A stretch of 50,858 nt of DNA from DASXRC01 sp036506495. GTDB lineage: Bacteria > Actinomycetota > Actinomycetes > Mycobacteriales > Micromonosporaceae. A program made the translations under genes and the position numbers. This document shows, in pieces, positions 16,650 to 24,435 of the stretch (the stretch's first letter is position 1; every line of letters begins with the position of its first letter). The DNA is taken from assembly GCA_036506495.1 (NCBI GenBank), contig DASXRQ010000008.1:1-50858 (forward strand). Reading direction: 5' to 3'. The notes beneath the pieces were generated by a model, which saw only the letters and a list, made by a program, of their open reading frames with translations, did not search any database and was not told the origin of the DNA.

Positions 16650-17261
16650 TTACTCGCCGGCCTCGGCGGCCGGGTTGGCCGGCGGTGCGCCGACCGCGTC
16701 GGCCCCACGCTCCCGCGAGCCACCCCGGGCGGCCGTCGCGGCGGCCTTCGTGGCCCGGTGCGGAGCCAGCACCATGATCATATTTCGGCCGTCCTGCTTC
16801 GGGGCGGCCTCGACGTACCCCAGGTCCGCGACCTCGGATTCGAGCTTGCGCAGGAGCCGGTAGCCCAGCTCCGGCCGGCTCTGCTCCCGGCCGCGGAACA
16901 TGATCGTTACTTTGACCTTGTCGCCCGCCTTCAGGAATCGCACGACGTGGCCCTTCTTGGTCTCGTAGTCATGCGAGTCGATCTTCGGGCGGAGCTTCAT
17001 CTCCTTGATGACCGTCTGCTGCTGGTTGCGCCGCGCTTCCCGCGCCTTCAGTGCGCTCTCGTACTTGAACTTGCCGAAGTCCATGAGCTTGCACACCGGC
17101 GGGCGCGCCATGGGCGCAACCTCGACCAGGTCCAGGTCGACGTCCGCGGCCAACTGCAGGGCTCGCTCCAGCGGGACGATGCCCACCTGCTCCCCCTCCG
17201 GCCCGACCAGTCGGACCTCGCGCGCCCGGATCTGGTCGTTTACGCGTGGCTCTACGCTGAT
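16650..17261 (-). CDS. infC: translation initiation factor IF-3, starting at ATC
   Basis: IF-3 binds the 30S subunit, keeps subunits apart and proofreads start codons. The 203-residue protein starts SVEPRVNDQIRAREVRLVGP after the initiator, aligning with the N terminus of other IF-3 proteins, and continues with DLDLVEVAPMARPPVCK, GKFKYE, KKGHVVRFL and VKVTIMFRGREQSRPELG. The codon at the homologous start is ATC (17261-17259), with AAGGAGG four bases upstream and no ATG, GTG or TTG nearby in frame. infC of E. coli uses AUU for autogenous control, and ATC fits the same logic. The C-terminal tail is long and Ala/Gly-rich. Confidence 0.92.
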   Translation of the reverse strand: MSVEPRVNDQIRAREVRLVGPEGEQVGIVPLERALQLAADVDLDLVEVAPMARPPVCKLMDFGKFKYESALKAREARRNQQQTVIKEMKLRPKIDSHDYETKKGHVVRFLKAGDKVKVTIMFRGREQSRPELGYRLLRKLESEVADLGYVEAAPKQDGRNMIMVLAPHRATKAAATAARGGSRERGADAVGAPPANPAAEAGE

Positions 17262-17596
17262 GGCGCCTCCTTGAGTTCGTTCTCCGTCGGCGTCGACCCC
17301 GGTCCTGGGCAGGGCCACCCGGACGCCGGGCAAAGCAGAAGGCCCCGGCTCATGCCAGGGCCTGCTCGACCGGTCGGGTACGCCCGAGGCGCACGCCCGG
17401 CGCGGGCGCATGCCCGACATCGGGTGACCGGAACCCGGCCGCCACCGAGCCGGTCGGCTCGGTACAACTCGGGTGGGAGCAGGCGCTCCGCTTCGCAGCC
17501 ATCACGATGGGTGACGGCGTGGTCGACCGCATAAGGCTATCAGGCCGCACCTCGGAACGCGAAACGGACACGGCACGGCGAACGGGTCGCTCTCGA
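17262..17596 (-). promoter_or_regulatory. infC leader region with hairpin (335 bases without a clear gene)
   Basis: On the minus strand, AGGCCC-TGGC-ATGA-GCCG-GGGCCT (17363-17339) forms a roughly 10-pair hairpin followed by TCTGCTTTG. It looks like a terminator placed about 80 bases before infC, as expected for leader attenuation of infC-rpmI-rplT by L20. A TAGCCT (17539-17534) is a possible -10 box. A reading frame of about 50 codons ends with TGA in the hairpin loop but has no good ribosome-binding site, so I do not call it a gene. Confidence 0.5.
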
Positions 17597-18073
17597 TCAG
17601 CCGCTGGCGGCGGCGCGGTTGGCCTCCAGCAGGGCGCGCAGCGCCCGGACGGCGACCAGCGCCCGCTCCTTGTCCGCCGCCTGCACGGCCATGACGGCGA
17701 CCACGTCGTCGTCCTGCAGCTCCAGCGTCGCCCACGGCGCGCCGCGCTCGAACCGCACCGCGCGCACGACCTCCCACGGCAGCTCGTAGCCACCGATCAC
17801 GTTGCGGATCTTTATGCGCTCGGTGTCCGCGTCGACCCGCGGTCGGGTCAGGGACAGCACGCCGAGGGCCACGAGAACGCCCAGGCCGATCATGGCCCAC
17901 TGGTCCCCGGCCTGGAACGTCGCGGCACCCTGCCCGATCGGCCCGCGCAGCGAGGTGGCGACGCTGGTGAACACGATCACGACGACGGCGGCGGCCACCC
18001 AGCACACGAGCCGGATGCGGTGCGGGCGTACGCGGACGACGTCGGACTGCGTCACGTTCACCGAGTCTGCCAC
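17597..18073 (-). CDS. PH-domain membrane protein (CFP-6-like)
   Basis: A 158-residue protein with two N-terminal membrane segments (about residues 20-42 and 58-80) followed by a small beta-rich domain. The latter (IKIRNVIGGYELPWEVVRAV and APWATLELQDDDVVAVMAVQ) resembles the bacterial PH domain of mycobacterial low-molecular-weight antigen CFP-6. Function is unknown in the family. The GTG start at 18073 yields MADSVNVTQSDVV. It stands alone, divergent from the secreted protein gene at 18173. Confidence 0.8.
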   Translation of the reverse strand: MADSVNVTQSDVVRVRPHRIRLVCWVAAAVVVIVFTSVATSLRGPIGQGAATFQAGDQWAMIGLGVLVALGVLSLTRPRVDADTERIKIRNVIGGYELPWEVVRAVRFERGAPWATLELQDDDVVAVMAVQAADKERALVAVRALRALLEANRAAASG

Positions 18074-18172
18074 CGGCCACCTGCCAGGAAGTTGCCACCC
18101 CGTTGACAGGTTCCTCACATGTCGAGCGTCCAGTCTCATTGCGTCTGTTCGCGTCCCCGACGAGGAGGTTTC

Positions 18173-18724
18173 ATGCAGAGGCCCCACAAGCGCGCGGTCG
18201 TGCTCGGGCTGAGCGGCCTGGCGGCCGGCGCACTCGTCGTGCCCGCGGCGGCCTGGGCCACCGGCGGCACCCCCAGTCCCGGCGCCTCCGGCTCGGCGGC
18301 CCCGTCGTCGGCGCCCGCCCGCCCCGGCCCCGGCTGGCACCACGGGCCCGGCGGCCCGGAGCTGGTCAGGACCCTCGCGAGCGAGCTCGGCCTGTCCGAG
18401 CAGAAGGTCCGCGACGCGCTGGACGCGGTCCGCGGCGAGCTGCGGGGGGTCCCTCCCCGGCGGGGCCAGGGCGGCACGCCCAGCGCCGCCGACCGGGACG
18501 CCCGCCGGGCCGAGTTCACCAAGGCCCTCGCGGCCAAGCTCGGCGTGACCGAAGAGAAGCTGACCGCGGCCCTCGACAAGGCGCGGGCCGCGGCCGACGC
18601 CGACCACGCCGCACGCCTCAAGGCGCGGCTCGACGCCGCCGTGCAGGCAGGCAAGATCACTCAGGCCGACGCCGACGCCGTCATGCGCGTCGAGAAGGCG
18701 GGCGTGCTGGAACCCGGCCGCTGA
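18173..18724 (+). CDS. secreted helical-repeat protein, function unknown
   Basis: A 183-residue protein with a signal peptide (MQRPHKRAVVLGLSGLAAGA, likely cleaved after AWA near residue 30), a Pro/Ser/Gly linker, and two similar helical repeats: LASELGLSEQKVRDALDAVR and LAAKLGVTEEKLTAALDKAR. The C-terminal helix is KITQADADAVMRVEKAG. Such repeats occur in exported actinobacterial proteins of unknown role. GAGGAGG lies four bases before the ATG. It is convergent with the oxidase-fold gene and shares a hairpin terminator with it. Confidence 0.85.
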   Translation: MQRPHKRAVVLGLSGLAAGALVVPAAAWATGGTPSPGASGSAAPSSAPARPGPGWHHGPGGPELVRTLASELGLSEQKVRDALDAVRGELRGVPPRRGQGGTPSAADRDARRAEFTKALAAKLGVTEEKLTAALDKARAAADADHAARLKARLDAAVQAGKITQADADAVMRVEKAGVLEPGR

Positions 18725-18763
18725 GCGGCCAGGCCGCGGCGGGAAGCGGCCGCGACGCCTGGC

Positions 18764-18787
18764 CCGGCCGCGTTATGCCGCGGCCGG
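18764..18787. terminator. bidirectional terminator hairpin
   Basis: CCGGCCGCG pairs with CGCGGCCGG over nine bases around TTATGC. It sits directly against the stop codon of the oxidase-fold gene and 40 bases after that of the secreted protein gene. A second, less perfect hairpin with CCAGGC/GCCTGG ends lies just left of it. Confidence 0.65.
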
Positions 18788-19243
18788 TCACGGCGTCACC
18801 GGCACGCGGTGGTCGGGTGGATTTTCGCGATCGAGCACCCAGTGCCGCGTCACCGTGGCCCGGTACAGCCGGTACGGCGCGGGCTCCCGGACGTCCGCGG
18901 CGGTGAACGGGCGACCTCCGTGCCCGACGGCCGTCCGCGAGTAGAGCTCAAGGCCGCGGTCGAGCTCGGCGCCGGTGAGCTGCTCGGCGGTGCCGGACAT
19001 GTAGACCGCCTGGCCCGTGCCGATCGGCACGGTCGAGTCGAACACGACGAGGTAGACGTGCGGCCGGGCGGCGAGGTTGCGCGAGTGCTGCACGTCGGGC
19101 GAGGAGACCCAGTAGAACTGGTGGTACCCGTCGGCCGCGAAGTACACCGGCGACGCCCAGGGGCCACCGGCCTCGTCCGCGGTCGCGATCACCACGTACA
19201 TGTTCGAGTCGAGGATGTCCCGCGCGACCTCGTCGAGGTTCAT
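18788..19243 (-). CDS. pyridoxamine 5'-phosphate oxidase-fold protein
   Basis: A 151-residue split-barrel protein of the PPOX/FMN- or F420-binding superfamily. Family-like segments are VVIATADEAGGPWASPVYFAA, FYWVSSPDVQHSRNLAARP and a late PYRLYRATVTRHWVLD. The cofactor and substrate cannot be told; actinobacterial relatives bind FMN, F420 or haem. The ATG at 19243 has GGGAG nine bases upstream. It lies 20 bases after the hisG stop on the same strand and may be cotranscribed with hisE-hisG by position rather than function. Confidence 0.8.
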   Translation of the reverse strand: MNLDEVARDILDSNMYVVIATADEAGGPWASPVYFAADGYHQFYWVSSPDVQHSRNLAARPHVYLVVFDSTVPIGTGQAVYMSGTAEQLTGAELDRGLELYSRTAVGHGGRPFTAADVREPAPYRLYRATVTRHWVLDRENPPDHRVPVTP

Positions 19244-19263
19244 GCCGTACTCCCTCTCGCGAA

Positions 19264-20109
19264 CTACAGCCGGCAGGCGTGGATGTCGGTCACCAGGATC
19301 GCACGGGCCCCGAGGTCGTACAGCTCGTCCATGATCCGGTGCACGTCGGCACGCAGCACCATCGCCTGCACCGCGGCCCAACCCTTCCGCTGCAGTGGCG
19401 AGATCGTCGGGGACTCGATGCCCGGAGTCAACGCACACGCGTCGTCGAGGCGGTCGGCGCGCACGTCGTACGCGAGCATCACGTACCGCCGCGCCACGAG
19501 GACGCCCTGCAGCCGGCGTACCAGCTGGGCGACCGAGCCGTTGGACGGGGCACCGACGCGGCGAATGAGCAGCGCGGACGTCCGGAGGATCTCGTCGCCG
19601 ACCGGAACCAGGCCGGCCTGCCGAAGGGTGCCGCCGGTCGCGACGACATCGGCGATCACGTCCGCGACGCCGAGCCGGACCGCGTTCTCCACCGCGCCGT
19701 CCAGCCGGATCACGTCCGCCTTGATGCCGAGCCCGGCCAGATGCCGCTCCACCACGCCGGGGTACGCGGTGGCGATGCGCCGCCCGGTGAGGTCGGCGGT
19801 CGTCGCGAGGGTTTCGGGGCGGGCCGCGTACCGGAACGTGGCGCCACCGAAGTCGAGGTCGAGCACCTCCTCGGCCGGGTAGCCCGCGTCGACGAGCAGG
19901 TCCCGACCGGTGATGCCGACGTCGAGGTCGCCCGATCCGACGTAGGTGGCTATGTCGCGGGGACGCAGGTAGAAAAACTCCACCCCGTTCGGGGCGTCGC
20001 GGCAGATCAGGTCGCGGTCGTCGGTGCGCTGCTGGTACCCGGCCTCGCGCAGCATCTCGATGGCCGGGGCGGACAGGGTGCCCTTGTTGGGGATGGCGAT
20101 GCGCAACAT
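19264..20109 (-). CDS. hisG: ATP phosphoribosyltransferase (long form)
   Basis: It joins ATP and PRPP in the first and committed step of histidine synthesis. The 281-residue length marks the long form, with a C-terminal regulatory domain that binds histidine; the tail LVTDIHACRL belongs to it. Motifs include the start MLRIAIPNKGTL, GDLDVGITGRDLL, and ADVIADVVATGGTLRQAGL over the PRPP site. It lies 45 bases after hisE. Confidence 0.96.
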   Translation of the reverse strand: MLRIAIPNKGTLSAPAIEMLREAGYQQRTDDRDLICRDAPNGVEFFYLRPRDIATYVGSGDLDVGITGRDLLVDAGYPAEEVLDLDFGGATFRYAARPETLATTADLTGRRIATAYPGVVERHLAGLGIKADVIRLDGAVENAVRLGVADVIADVVATGGTLRQAGLVPVGDEILRTSALLIRRVGAPSNGSVAQLVRRLQGVLVARRYVMLAYDVRADRLDDACALTPGIESPTISPLQRKGWAAVQAMVLRADVHRIMDELYDLGARAILVTDIHACRL

Positions 20110-20154
20110 CGTCGGCGTGCTCCTCGCGGTCTCGTGGGGTCGGCGGCGGGCACG

Positions 20155-20418
20155 TCAGAGATGTCGGTACACGTCCTTGAGGTCCAACCCCGACGCGAGC
20201 ATCAGCACCTGCGCCTGGTACAGCAGCTGCGCGATCTCCTCGGCCGCGCGCTCCGGCCCTTCATGCTCGGCGGCCATCCAGGCCTCGGCCGCCTCCTCGA
20301 CGACCTTCTTCCCGATCGCGTGGACGCCGCGGTCGAGCGCGGCGACCGTTGCCGAGCCGGGCGGCCGGTCCGCCGCCCTGGCCCGCAGTTCGTGGAAGAG
20401 CTCGTCGAACGTCTTCAC
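20155..20418 (-). CDS. hisE: phosphoribosyl-ATP pyrophosphatase
   Basis: It hydrolyses phosphoribosyl-ATP to phosphoribosyl-AMP, the second step of histidine synthesis. The 87-residue MazG-like all-helical protein has the metal-binding KKVVEEAAEAWMAAEHE (about residues 40-56) and ends EIAQLLYQAQVLMLASGLDL. The GTG start gives MKTFDELFHEL, the usual N terminus; a TTG 18 bases upstream is an alternative. hisE-hisG stand apart from other his genes, as in several actinomycetes. Confidence 0.93.
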   Translation of the reverse strand: MKTFDELFHELRARAADRPPGSATVAALDRGVHAIGKKVVEEAAEAWMAAEHEGPERAAEEIAQLLYQAQVLMLASGLDLKDVYRHL

Positions 20419-20478
20419 GGTCGGTGATTCTCCCAACCACGCGGCGCTGGACCCACGCTGGTCCGCTCCCGCTCACCA

Positions 20479-20507
20479 GGTGGACGCGCCGAGCCGGTTC
20501 GTAGACT
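20479..20507 (+). promoter_or_regulatory. candidate promoter giving a leaderless mRNA
   Basis: TAGACT at 20502-20507 fits an actinobacterial -10 box and ends only six bases before the GTG of the DUF1992 gene, so transcription would begin at or next to the start codon. A weak -35 (GGTGGA, 17-base spacer) lies at 20479. There is no ribosome-binding site before that GTG, which agrees with a leaderless message. Confidence 0.5.
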
Positions 20508-20513
20508 TGTCGC

Positions 20514-20900
20514 GTGTCGGATTGGTTCGAGTCCCGGGTCGACCGCGAGATCCGCGAGGCACAGGAGCGGGGCGACTTCGACGACCTGCCCGGCAAGGGC
20601 AAGCCGCTGCCCGATCGGGGCGAGCCGTACGACGAGAACTGGTGGCTCAAGCAGTGGGTACGCCGGGAGGACCTGACCGGGCTCGCGCTAACCTCTCTGA
20701 AGATCCGCAAGGAAGCGGACGAGCTGATGGAGACGCTGGCGAAGGTGCGGTGGGAGTCGACGGTGCGCGAGATCGTCGCGGGGCTCAACGAGCGGATCGA
20801 GCGGGCGCGGCGTGGGCTCGTCGATGGGCCGCCGGTCGTCATCCACACGTTCGACGTGGACGCGGTGGTCGACGCGTGGCGGCGCCAGCGCCGCGACTAG
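20514..20900 (+). CDS. DUF1992 (DnaJ homologue subfamily C member 28-like) protein
   Basis: A 128-residue soluble protein whose first half matches the DUF1992 family: WFESRVDREIREAQERGDFD, then NLPGKGKPL-like DDLPGKGKPLPDRGEPYDENWWLKQW. The second half is helical (EADELMETLAKVRWESTVRE). The role is unknown; in eukaryotes the domain is found in DNAJC28. The GTG start is read from a likely leaderless transcript. It is divergent from hisE and convergent with the GerMN gene, the two stops lying within one palindrome. Confidence 0.85.
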   Translation: MSDWFESRVDREIREAQERGDFDDLPGKGKPLPDRGEPYDENWWLKQWVRREDLTGLALTSLKIRKEADELMETLAKVRWESTVREIVAGLNERIERARRGLVDGPPVVIHTFDVDAVVDAWRRQRRD

Positions 20901-20920
20901 CCGCGGCCGGCCGCGGCTAG
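20897..20920. terminator. 24-base perfect palindrome containing both convergent stop codons
   Basis: CTAGCCGCGGCC is followed directly by its reverse complement. The TAG of the plus-strand gene and the TAG of the minus-strand gene are the two ends of the palindrome. It probably forms a bidirectional terminator or mRNA end hairpin. Confidence 0.6.
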
Positions 20921-21960
20921 CGCACCGTGATCGTGTGGTCGTCGAGGTGCTGGATGCTCCCATCCTTCGCCGACGGCTCGTAGGCCTCCAGCGTGTAGGT
21001 CCCCGGAGGCAGCGTCAGGCTCACGTGCGCGTCGCCGAGACTCGGCGGCCCCGCGTTCAGCAGGACGCCCTCCTCGTGCACGGTCCGGTCGCCCTGGCGT
21101 ACCCGAAGGTGGACGGTCGCCTCGAAGACCACGCCGGCGATGTGCACGTCGAAGGTCCGCCCGACGGTCTGCCCCTCCTGCGGACTGATCAGCCAGACCA
21201 GGCCGGCCGCGTCGAGATGCGAGCGCCGGTGCAGCACGCCCGACACGTCGACGCCCCAGAGAGTGCCGACGGGTGCGCCGTCGAGCAGCAGCCGCACGCC
21301 CGGGTCGCCGCCGACGACCGCGCCGACGGTCCACACGAGCTGCTGCACGGCCTGGGGCGCGGCGCCGGCGGGCACGCCGGTCGGGCTCACGCCGGTCAGG
21401 TCGACGGTCACCTCGGCGCCGTTGACGGTGACGCCGCGTACGCGGGCACCGGTCGGCCACGCGGACCGGTAGTCCGGGTCGTACGCCGCGCCGGCGAACA
21501 TCTCGGTCAGAGCGGAGCGGGTCTTCGCCGCGGGCGAGCCGTCGCCGAGCGGCAACGGGTGGAACTCCCGGTAGAGCCGGAACGTGCCAGCGTCGTCGGC
21601 GAGGTAGTAGACGGGCAGGCTGCCGGTCGCACCGCCCGGCGGGACCGGCGTGCCCGAGGGCGTCGCCGTGCCGGCCGGGGTGGACGTCGAGCGGGTCGGC
21701 GCGGCCGACGGCAGCGATACGGTGGCGCCGGCGTTGCCCGGTGCGGTGGCACGCGGCGGCGGCGCGCAGGTGGCCACGGCGACCGCGGCCGCGGCAGCCG
21801 TGGCGACGGTCGCCCCGATGGCGAACCACGTGCCACGGCGGGGCAGCCATCGTGTGCGGCGCTCCTCGATCCGGGCGCGGATCGTCGCGAGCGCATCGCG
21901 CTGGACCTCGACGCGGGCCGCCTCGGCTTCGAGGGCGCGACGGAGCAGATCCTCGTTCAT
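20917..21960 (-). CDS. membrane GerMN/Gmad2-domain protein, probable anti-sigma partner
   Basis: A 347-residue protein with a charged cytoplasmic N terminus (MNEDLLRRALEAEAARVEVQ, to about residue 43) and one membrane helix (about 44-66). A Pro/Ser/Thr linker follows to about 112, then a GerMN domain (VYYLADDAGTFRLYREFHPL, SALTEMFAGA) and a C-terminal immunoglobulin-like Gmad2 domain (LISPQEGQTVGRTFDVHIAG). The ATG overlaps the stop of the sigma factor gene, which suggests the cytoplasmic part binds that sigma factor and the outer domains sense the cell envelope. The family is known from spore germination and lipoproteins; the anti-sigma role here is inferred. Confidence 0.8.
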   Translation of the reverse strand: MNEDLLRRALEAEAARVEVQRDALATIRARIEERRTRWLPRRGTWFAIGATVATAAAAAVAVATCAPPPRATAPGNAGATVSLPSAAPTRSTSTPAGTATPSGTPVPPGGATGSLPVYYLADDAGTFRLYREFHPLPLGDGSPAAKTRSALTEMFAGAAYDPDYRSAWPTGARVRGVTVNGAEVTVDLTGVSPTGVPAGAAPQAVQQLVWTVGAVVGGDPGVRLLLDGAPVGTLWGVDVSGVLHRRSHLDAAGLVWLISPQEGQTVGRTFDVHIAGVVFEATVHLRVRQGDRTVHEEGVLLNAGPPSLGDAHVSLTLPPGTYTLEAYEPSAKDGSIQHLDDHTITVR

Positions 21961-22478
21961 GGCCGCTCCACCGCCTCCCGGAGCGCGGCAATGCCCCGAG
22001 CCGCGTGACTCTTGACGGCACCCCGGCTGATCCCCATCGTCTCGGCGATCTCCGCCTCGGACAGATCCAGGTAGTAACGCAACACGATCGCCTCCCGCTG
22101 CCGGGTTGGCAGCGCGCGTACGGCCGCCATCACGGTGGCCTGTTGCAACGCGTGCAGGGCGCCGGACTCGGCGCTCGGCGCGTCCGGCATGGGGCGGGCC
22201 GAGGCCAGATGGGCGAGCACCACCCGCCGGTGCCGCAGCGCCGACCGCGAGCGGTTGACCACGGCCACCCGCAGGTACGCCAGCGCCTTGTCGGTGTCGC
22301 GCAGCCGGCGCCAGCGGGCGTGCAACCCGACATAGGCGTCCTGGACGATCTCCTCCGCCGCCCCGTGCTCACCGAGCAGCAGCGTCGCGAGGCGCACGAG
22401 CGAGCGGTAGTGCGCGCCGAACAGGTGTGTCACCGCCTCGTCGGCGGTCCACACCTCCGCCGGCGACGTATAGGTCAT
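21957..22478 (-). CDS. SigE-family RNA polymerase sigma factor (ECF)
   Basis: A 173-residue extracytoplasmic-function sigma factor. Region 2 spans about 17-85 (FGAHYRSLVRLATLLLGEHG, EEIVQDAYVGLHARWRRLRD) and region 4 about 117-165 (LPTRQREAIVLRYYLDLSEA followed by EIAETMGISRGAVKSHAARG). The sequence fits the actinobacterial SigE-like subfamily. The ATG at 22478 has no strong ribosome-binding site nearby. It is cotranscribed and translationally coupled with the GerMN membrane protein, its likely regulator. Confidence 0.9.
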   Translation of the reverse strand: MTYTSPAEVWTADEAVTHLFGAHYRSLVRLATLLLGEHGAAEEIVQDAYVGLHARWRRLRDTDKALAYLRVAVVNRSRSALRHRRVVLAHLASARPMPDAPSAESGALHALQQATVMAAVRALPTRQREAIVLRYYLDLSEAEIAETMGISRGAVKSHAARGIAALREAVERP

Positions 22479-22585
22479 CGCGCTCCCACGGCAGGTCTCC
22501 ACGACCAGTCCCGGTGCCACGCGCATACGACGCGGCACCACCCGGATCGGTTTACCGACATGATCGGCACAACCGCGCGGGAACG

Positions 22586-23059
22586 CTATCGGCGGATCGT
22601 GCGGATGGCGAGCGCGGCGTCGAGGGCGGCGACCGTGGCCGCCCAGCCCTTGTCCTCGGCCGACCCGGGCAGGCCGGCCCGGTCGCGCGCCTGCTCGAGG
22701 GTCTCGACGGTCAGCACGCCGTGCGCCACCGGGGTCGACTCGTCGAGCGCGACCCGGGTCAGCCCCTCGGTGACCGCCTTGCACACGTAGTCGAAGTGCG
22801 CGGTCTCCCCCCGGACCACCACCCCGAGCGCGACCACCGCGTCGCACCGCCGGGCCAACGCCTGTGCGACCACGGGCAGCTCCACCGACCCGGCCACCCT
22901 CGCGACCACCACGTCGTCGACGCCGCACGCCTTGGCGGCCTCGACCGCCCGGTCCAACATGTGGTCGACGAGGTCGGCGTGCCAGCGCGTAGCCGCCACC
23001 CCGACGGTCAGGCCGGCGGCGTCGACCGTCCACGCGGACGGCTCCCCGAACCCAGCCAC
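22586..23059 (-). CDS. ribH: 6,7-dimethyl-8-ribityllumazine synthase
   Basis: It condenses the RibBA and RibD products into lumazine, the penultimate step to riboflavin, usually in a 60-mer or pentamer. The 157-residue protein has the substrate-binding VAATRWHADLVDHM, VARVAGSVELPVVAQALAR and VVALGVVVRGETAHFDYVC, where the family histidine lies in ETAHFDYV. It is separated from ribBA by 116 bases of repeat-rich DNA. Confidence 0.96.
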   Translation of the reverse strand: MAGFGEPSAWTVDAAGLTVGVAATRWHADLVDHMLDRAVEAAKACGVDDVVVARVAGSVELPVVAQALARRCDAVVALGVVVRGETAHFDYVCKAVTEGLTRVALDESTPVAHGVLTVETLEQARDRAGLPGSAEDKGWAATVAALDAALAIRTIRR

Positions 23060-23094
23060 TCAGGCCCTCATCTCGTCGTTCGCGACTGCGTCTG

Positions 23095-23175
23095 TCTTTG
23101 CTCGCGACTGCGGGGCTCGCTGCGCTCGCTCCTCGCGCTCGCTACCGGTGCTCCGCTTCGCTGCGCTCCTCGCGC
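23095..23175. repeat. short GCTCGCTGCGCTC-type repeats between ribBA and ribH
   Basis: This noncoding stretch is built from near-repeats of GCTCGCTGCGCTCGCTCC and CTTCGCTGCGCTCCTCGCGC, each partly self-complementary (GAGC/GCTC). The same type of sequence recurs at 28158-28215 in another intergenic gap, so it looks like a dispersed family resembling REP elements. Confidence 0.6.
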
Positions 23176-24435
23176 TCACGCCAGCCCCTCCGCCACCTCG
23201 TCCAGCTCGTCCAGCAGGTGGCCCATGCGGTCCCGCTTCGTACGCAGGTAGCGCACGTTCTCCGGGTGCGGGCGCACGGGGAGCCCCTCGCGGCCGACGA
23301 CGCGCAGCCCATATCCCTCGAGGCCGGCCCGCTTCGCCGGGTTGTTGGTCAGCAGCCGCATCGTGCGCACGCCGAGGTCGTAGAGGATCTGCGCCCCCGT
23401 TCCGTAGTCGCGGGCGTCCGCGGGCAGCCCCAGCTCGAGGTTGGCGTCGACGGTGTCCCGGCCGAGATCCTGCAGCTGGTACGCCTGCAGCTTGTGCAGC
23501 AGGCCGATCCCGCGCCCCTCGTGACCGCGCACGTAGAGCACCACCCCGCGGCCCTCGTCGGCGACCCGGGCCAGCGCCGCGTCCAGCTGCGGACCGCAGT
23601 CACAACGCAGCGACCCGAACACGTCGCCGGTCAGGCACTCGGAGTGCACCCGGACCAGTACGTCGCTCCCGTCGCCCAGGTCGCCGTACACCAGGGCCAC
23701 GTGCTCGGCCGCGTCATGCTCGGCCCGGTACCCCACCGCCCGGAACACGCCGTGGCGGGTGGGGATGCGCGCCTCGGCGATCCGCTCGACCGACCGCTCC
23801 GTCCGCCGCCGGTACTCGATCAGATTCGCAATGCTGATCAACTCGAGGCCGTGCTCGGCGCGGAACCGCTCCAGGTCCGGCAGGCGCATCATCGTGCCGT
23901 CGTCGTTGACCAGCTCGCAGAGCACCCCCGCGGCGCGCAGCCCGGCGAGCACGGCGAGGTCGACCGCCGCCTCGGTGTGCCCCGGTCGACGCAGCACGCC
24001 GCCCGGCTTGGCCCGCAGGGGCACCACGTGGCCGGGCCGGGCCAGGTCGGCCGGGGTTGTGGCCGGGTCCGCAAGCAGGCGGATGGTCCGGGACCGGTCG
24101 GCCGCGGAGATGCCCGTGCTCACCCCCTCGCGCGCGTCGACCGTCACCGTGTACGCGGTGCCGCGCCGGTCCTGGTTCGTGTGGAACATCGGCGGCAGCT
24201 CGAGCCGGTCGCAGTCGGCCTCGGTCAGCGGCGCGCAGATGTACCCCGACGTGTACCGCACCATGAACGCCAGCAGCTCGGGCGTCGCCTTCTCGGCCGC
24301 GAAGATCAGGTCGCCCTCGTTCTCGCGGTTCTCGTCGTCGACCACCACCACCGGCCTACCGGCGGCGATCGCCTTGATCGCGTCCTCGATCGTCGACAGC
24401 GCGGACGCTCCCGCCCGCCGGACCGCCGCGGTCAT
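23176..24435 (-). CDS. ribBA: bifunctional DHBP synthase / GTP cyclohydrolase II
   Basis: Its two domains start the two arms of riboflavin synthesis. Residues about 15-215 are 3,4-dihydroxy-2-butanone-4-phosphate synthase (VVVVDDENRENEGDLIFAAE, RPGHVVPLRAKPGGVL, TEAAVDLAVLAG). Residues about 220-410 are GTP cyclohydrolase II, with the zinc site HSECLTGDVFGSLRCDCG and VLYVRGHEGRGIGL. The 419-residue length is usual for the fusion. The ATG overlaps the ribE stop. Confidence 0.97.
   Translation of the reverse strand: MTAAVRRAGASALSTIEDAIKAIAAGRPVVVVDDENRENEGDLIFAAEKATPELLAFMVRYTSGYICAPLTEADCDRLELPPMFHTNQDRRGTAYTVTVDAREGVSTGISAADRSRTIRLLADPATTPADLARPGHVVPLRAKPGGVLRRPGHTEAAVDLAVLAGLRAAGVLCELVNDDGTMMRLPDLERFRAEHGLELISIANLIEYRRRTERSVERIAEARIPTRHGVFRAVGYRAEHDAAEHVALVYGDLGDGSDVLVRVHSECLTGDVFGSLRCDCGPQLDAALARVADEGRGVVLYVRGHEGRGIGLLHKLQAYQLQDLGRDTVDANLELGLPADARDYGTGAQILYDLGVRTMRLLTNNPAKRAGLEGYGLRVVGREGLPVRPHPENVRYLRTKRDRMGHLLDELDEVAEGLA

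Noticed and set aside
20521..20540. GGTTCGAGTCCCGGGTC resembles a tRNA T-loop
   Set aside because: It is codons 3-8 of the DUF1992 protein (WFESRV); no acceptor, D or anticodon arms can be folded around it.
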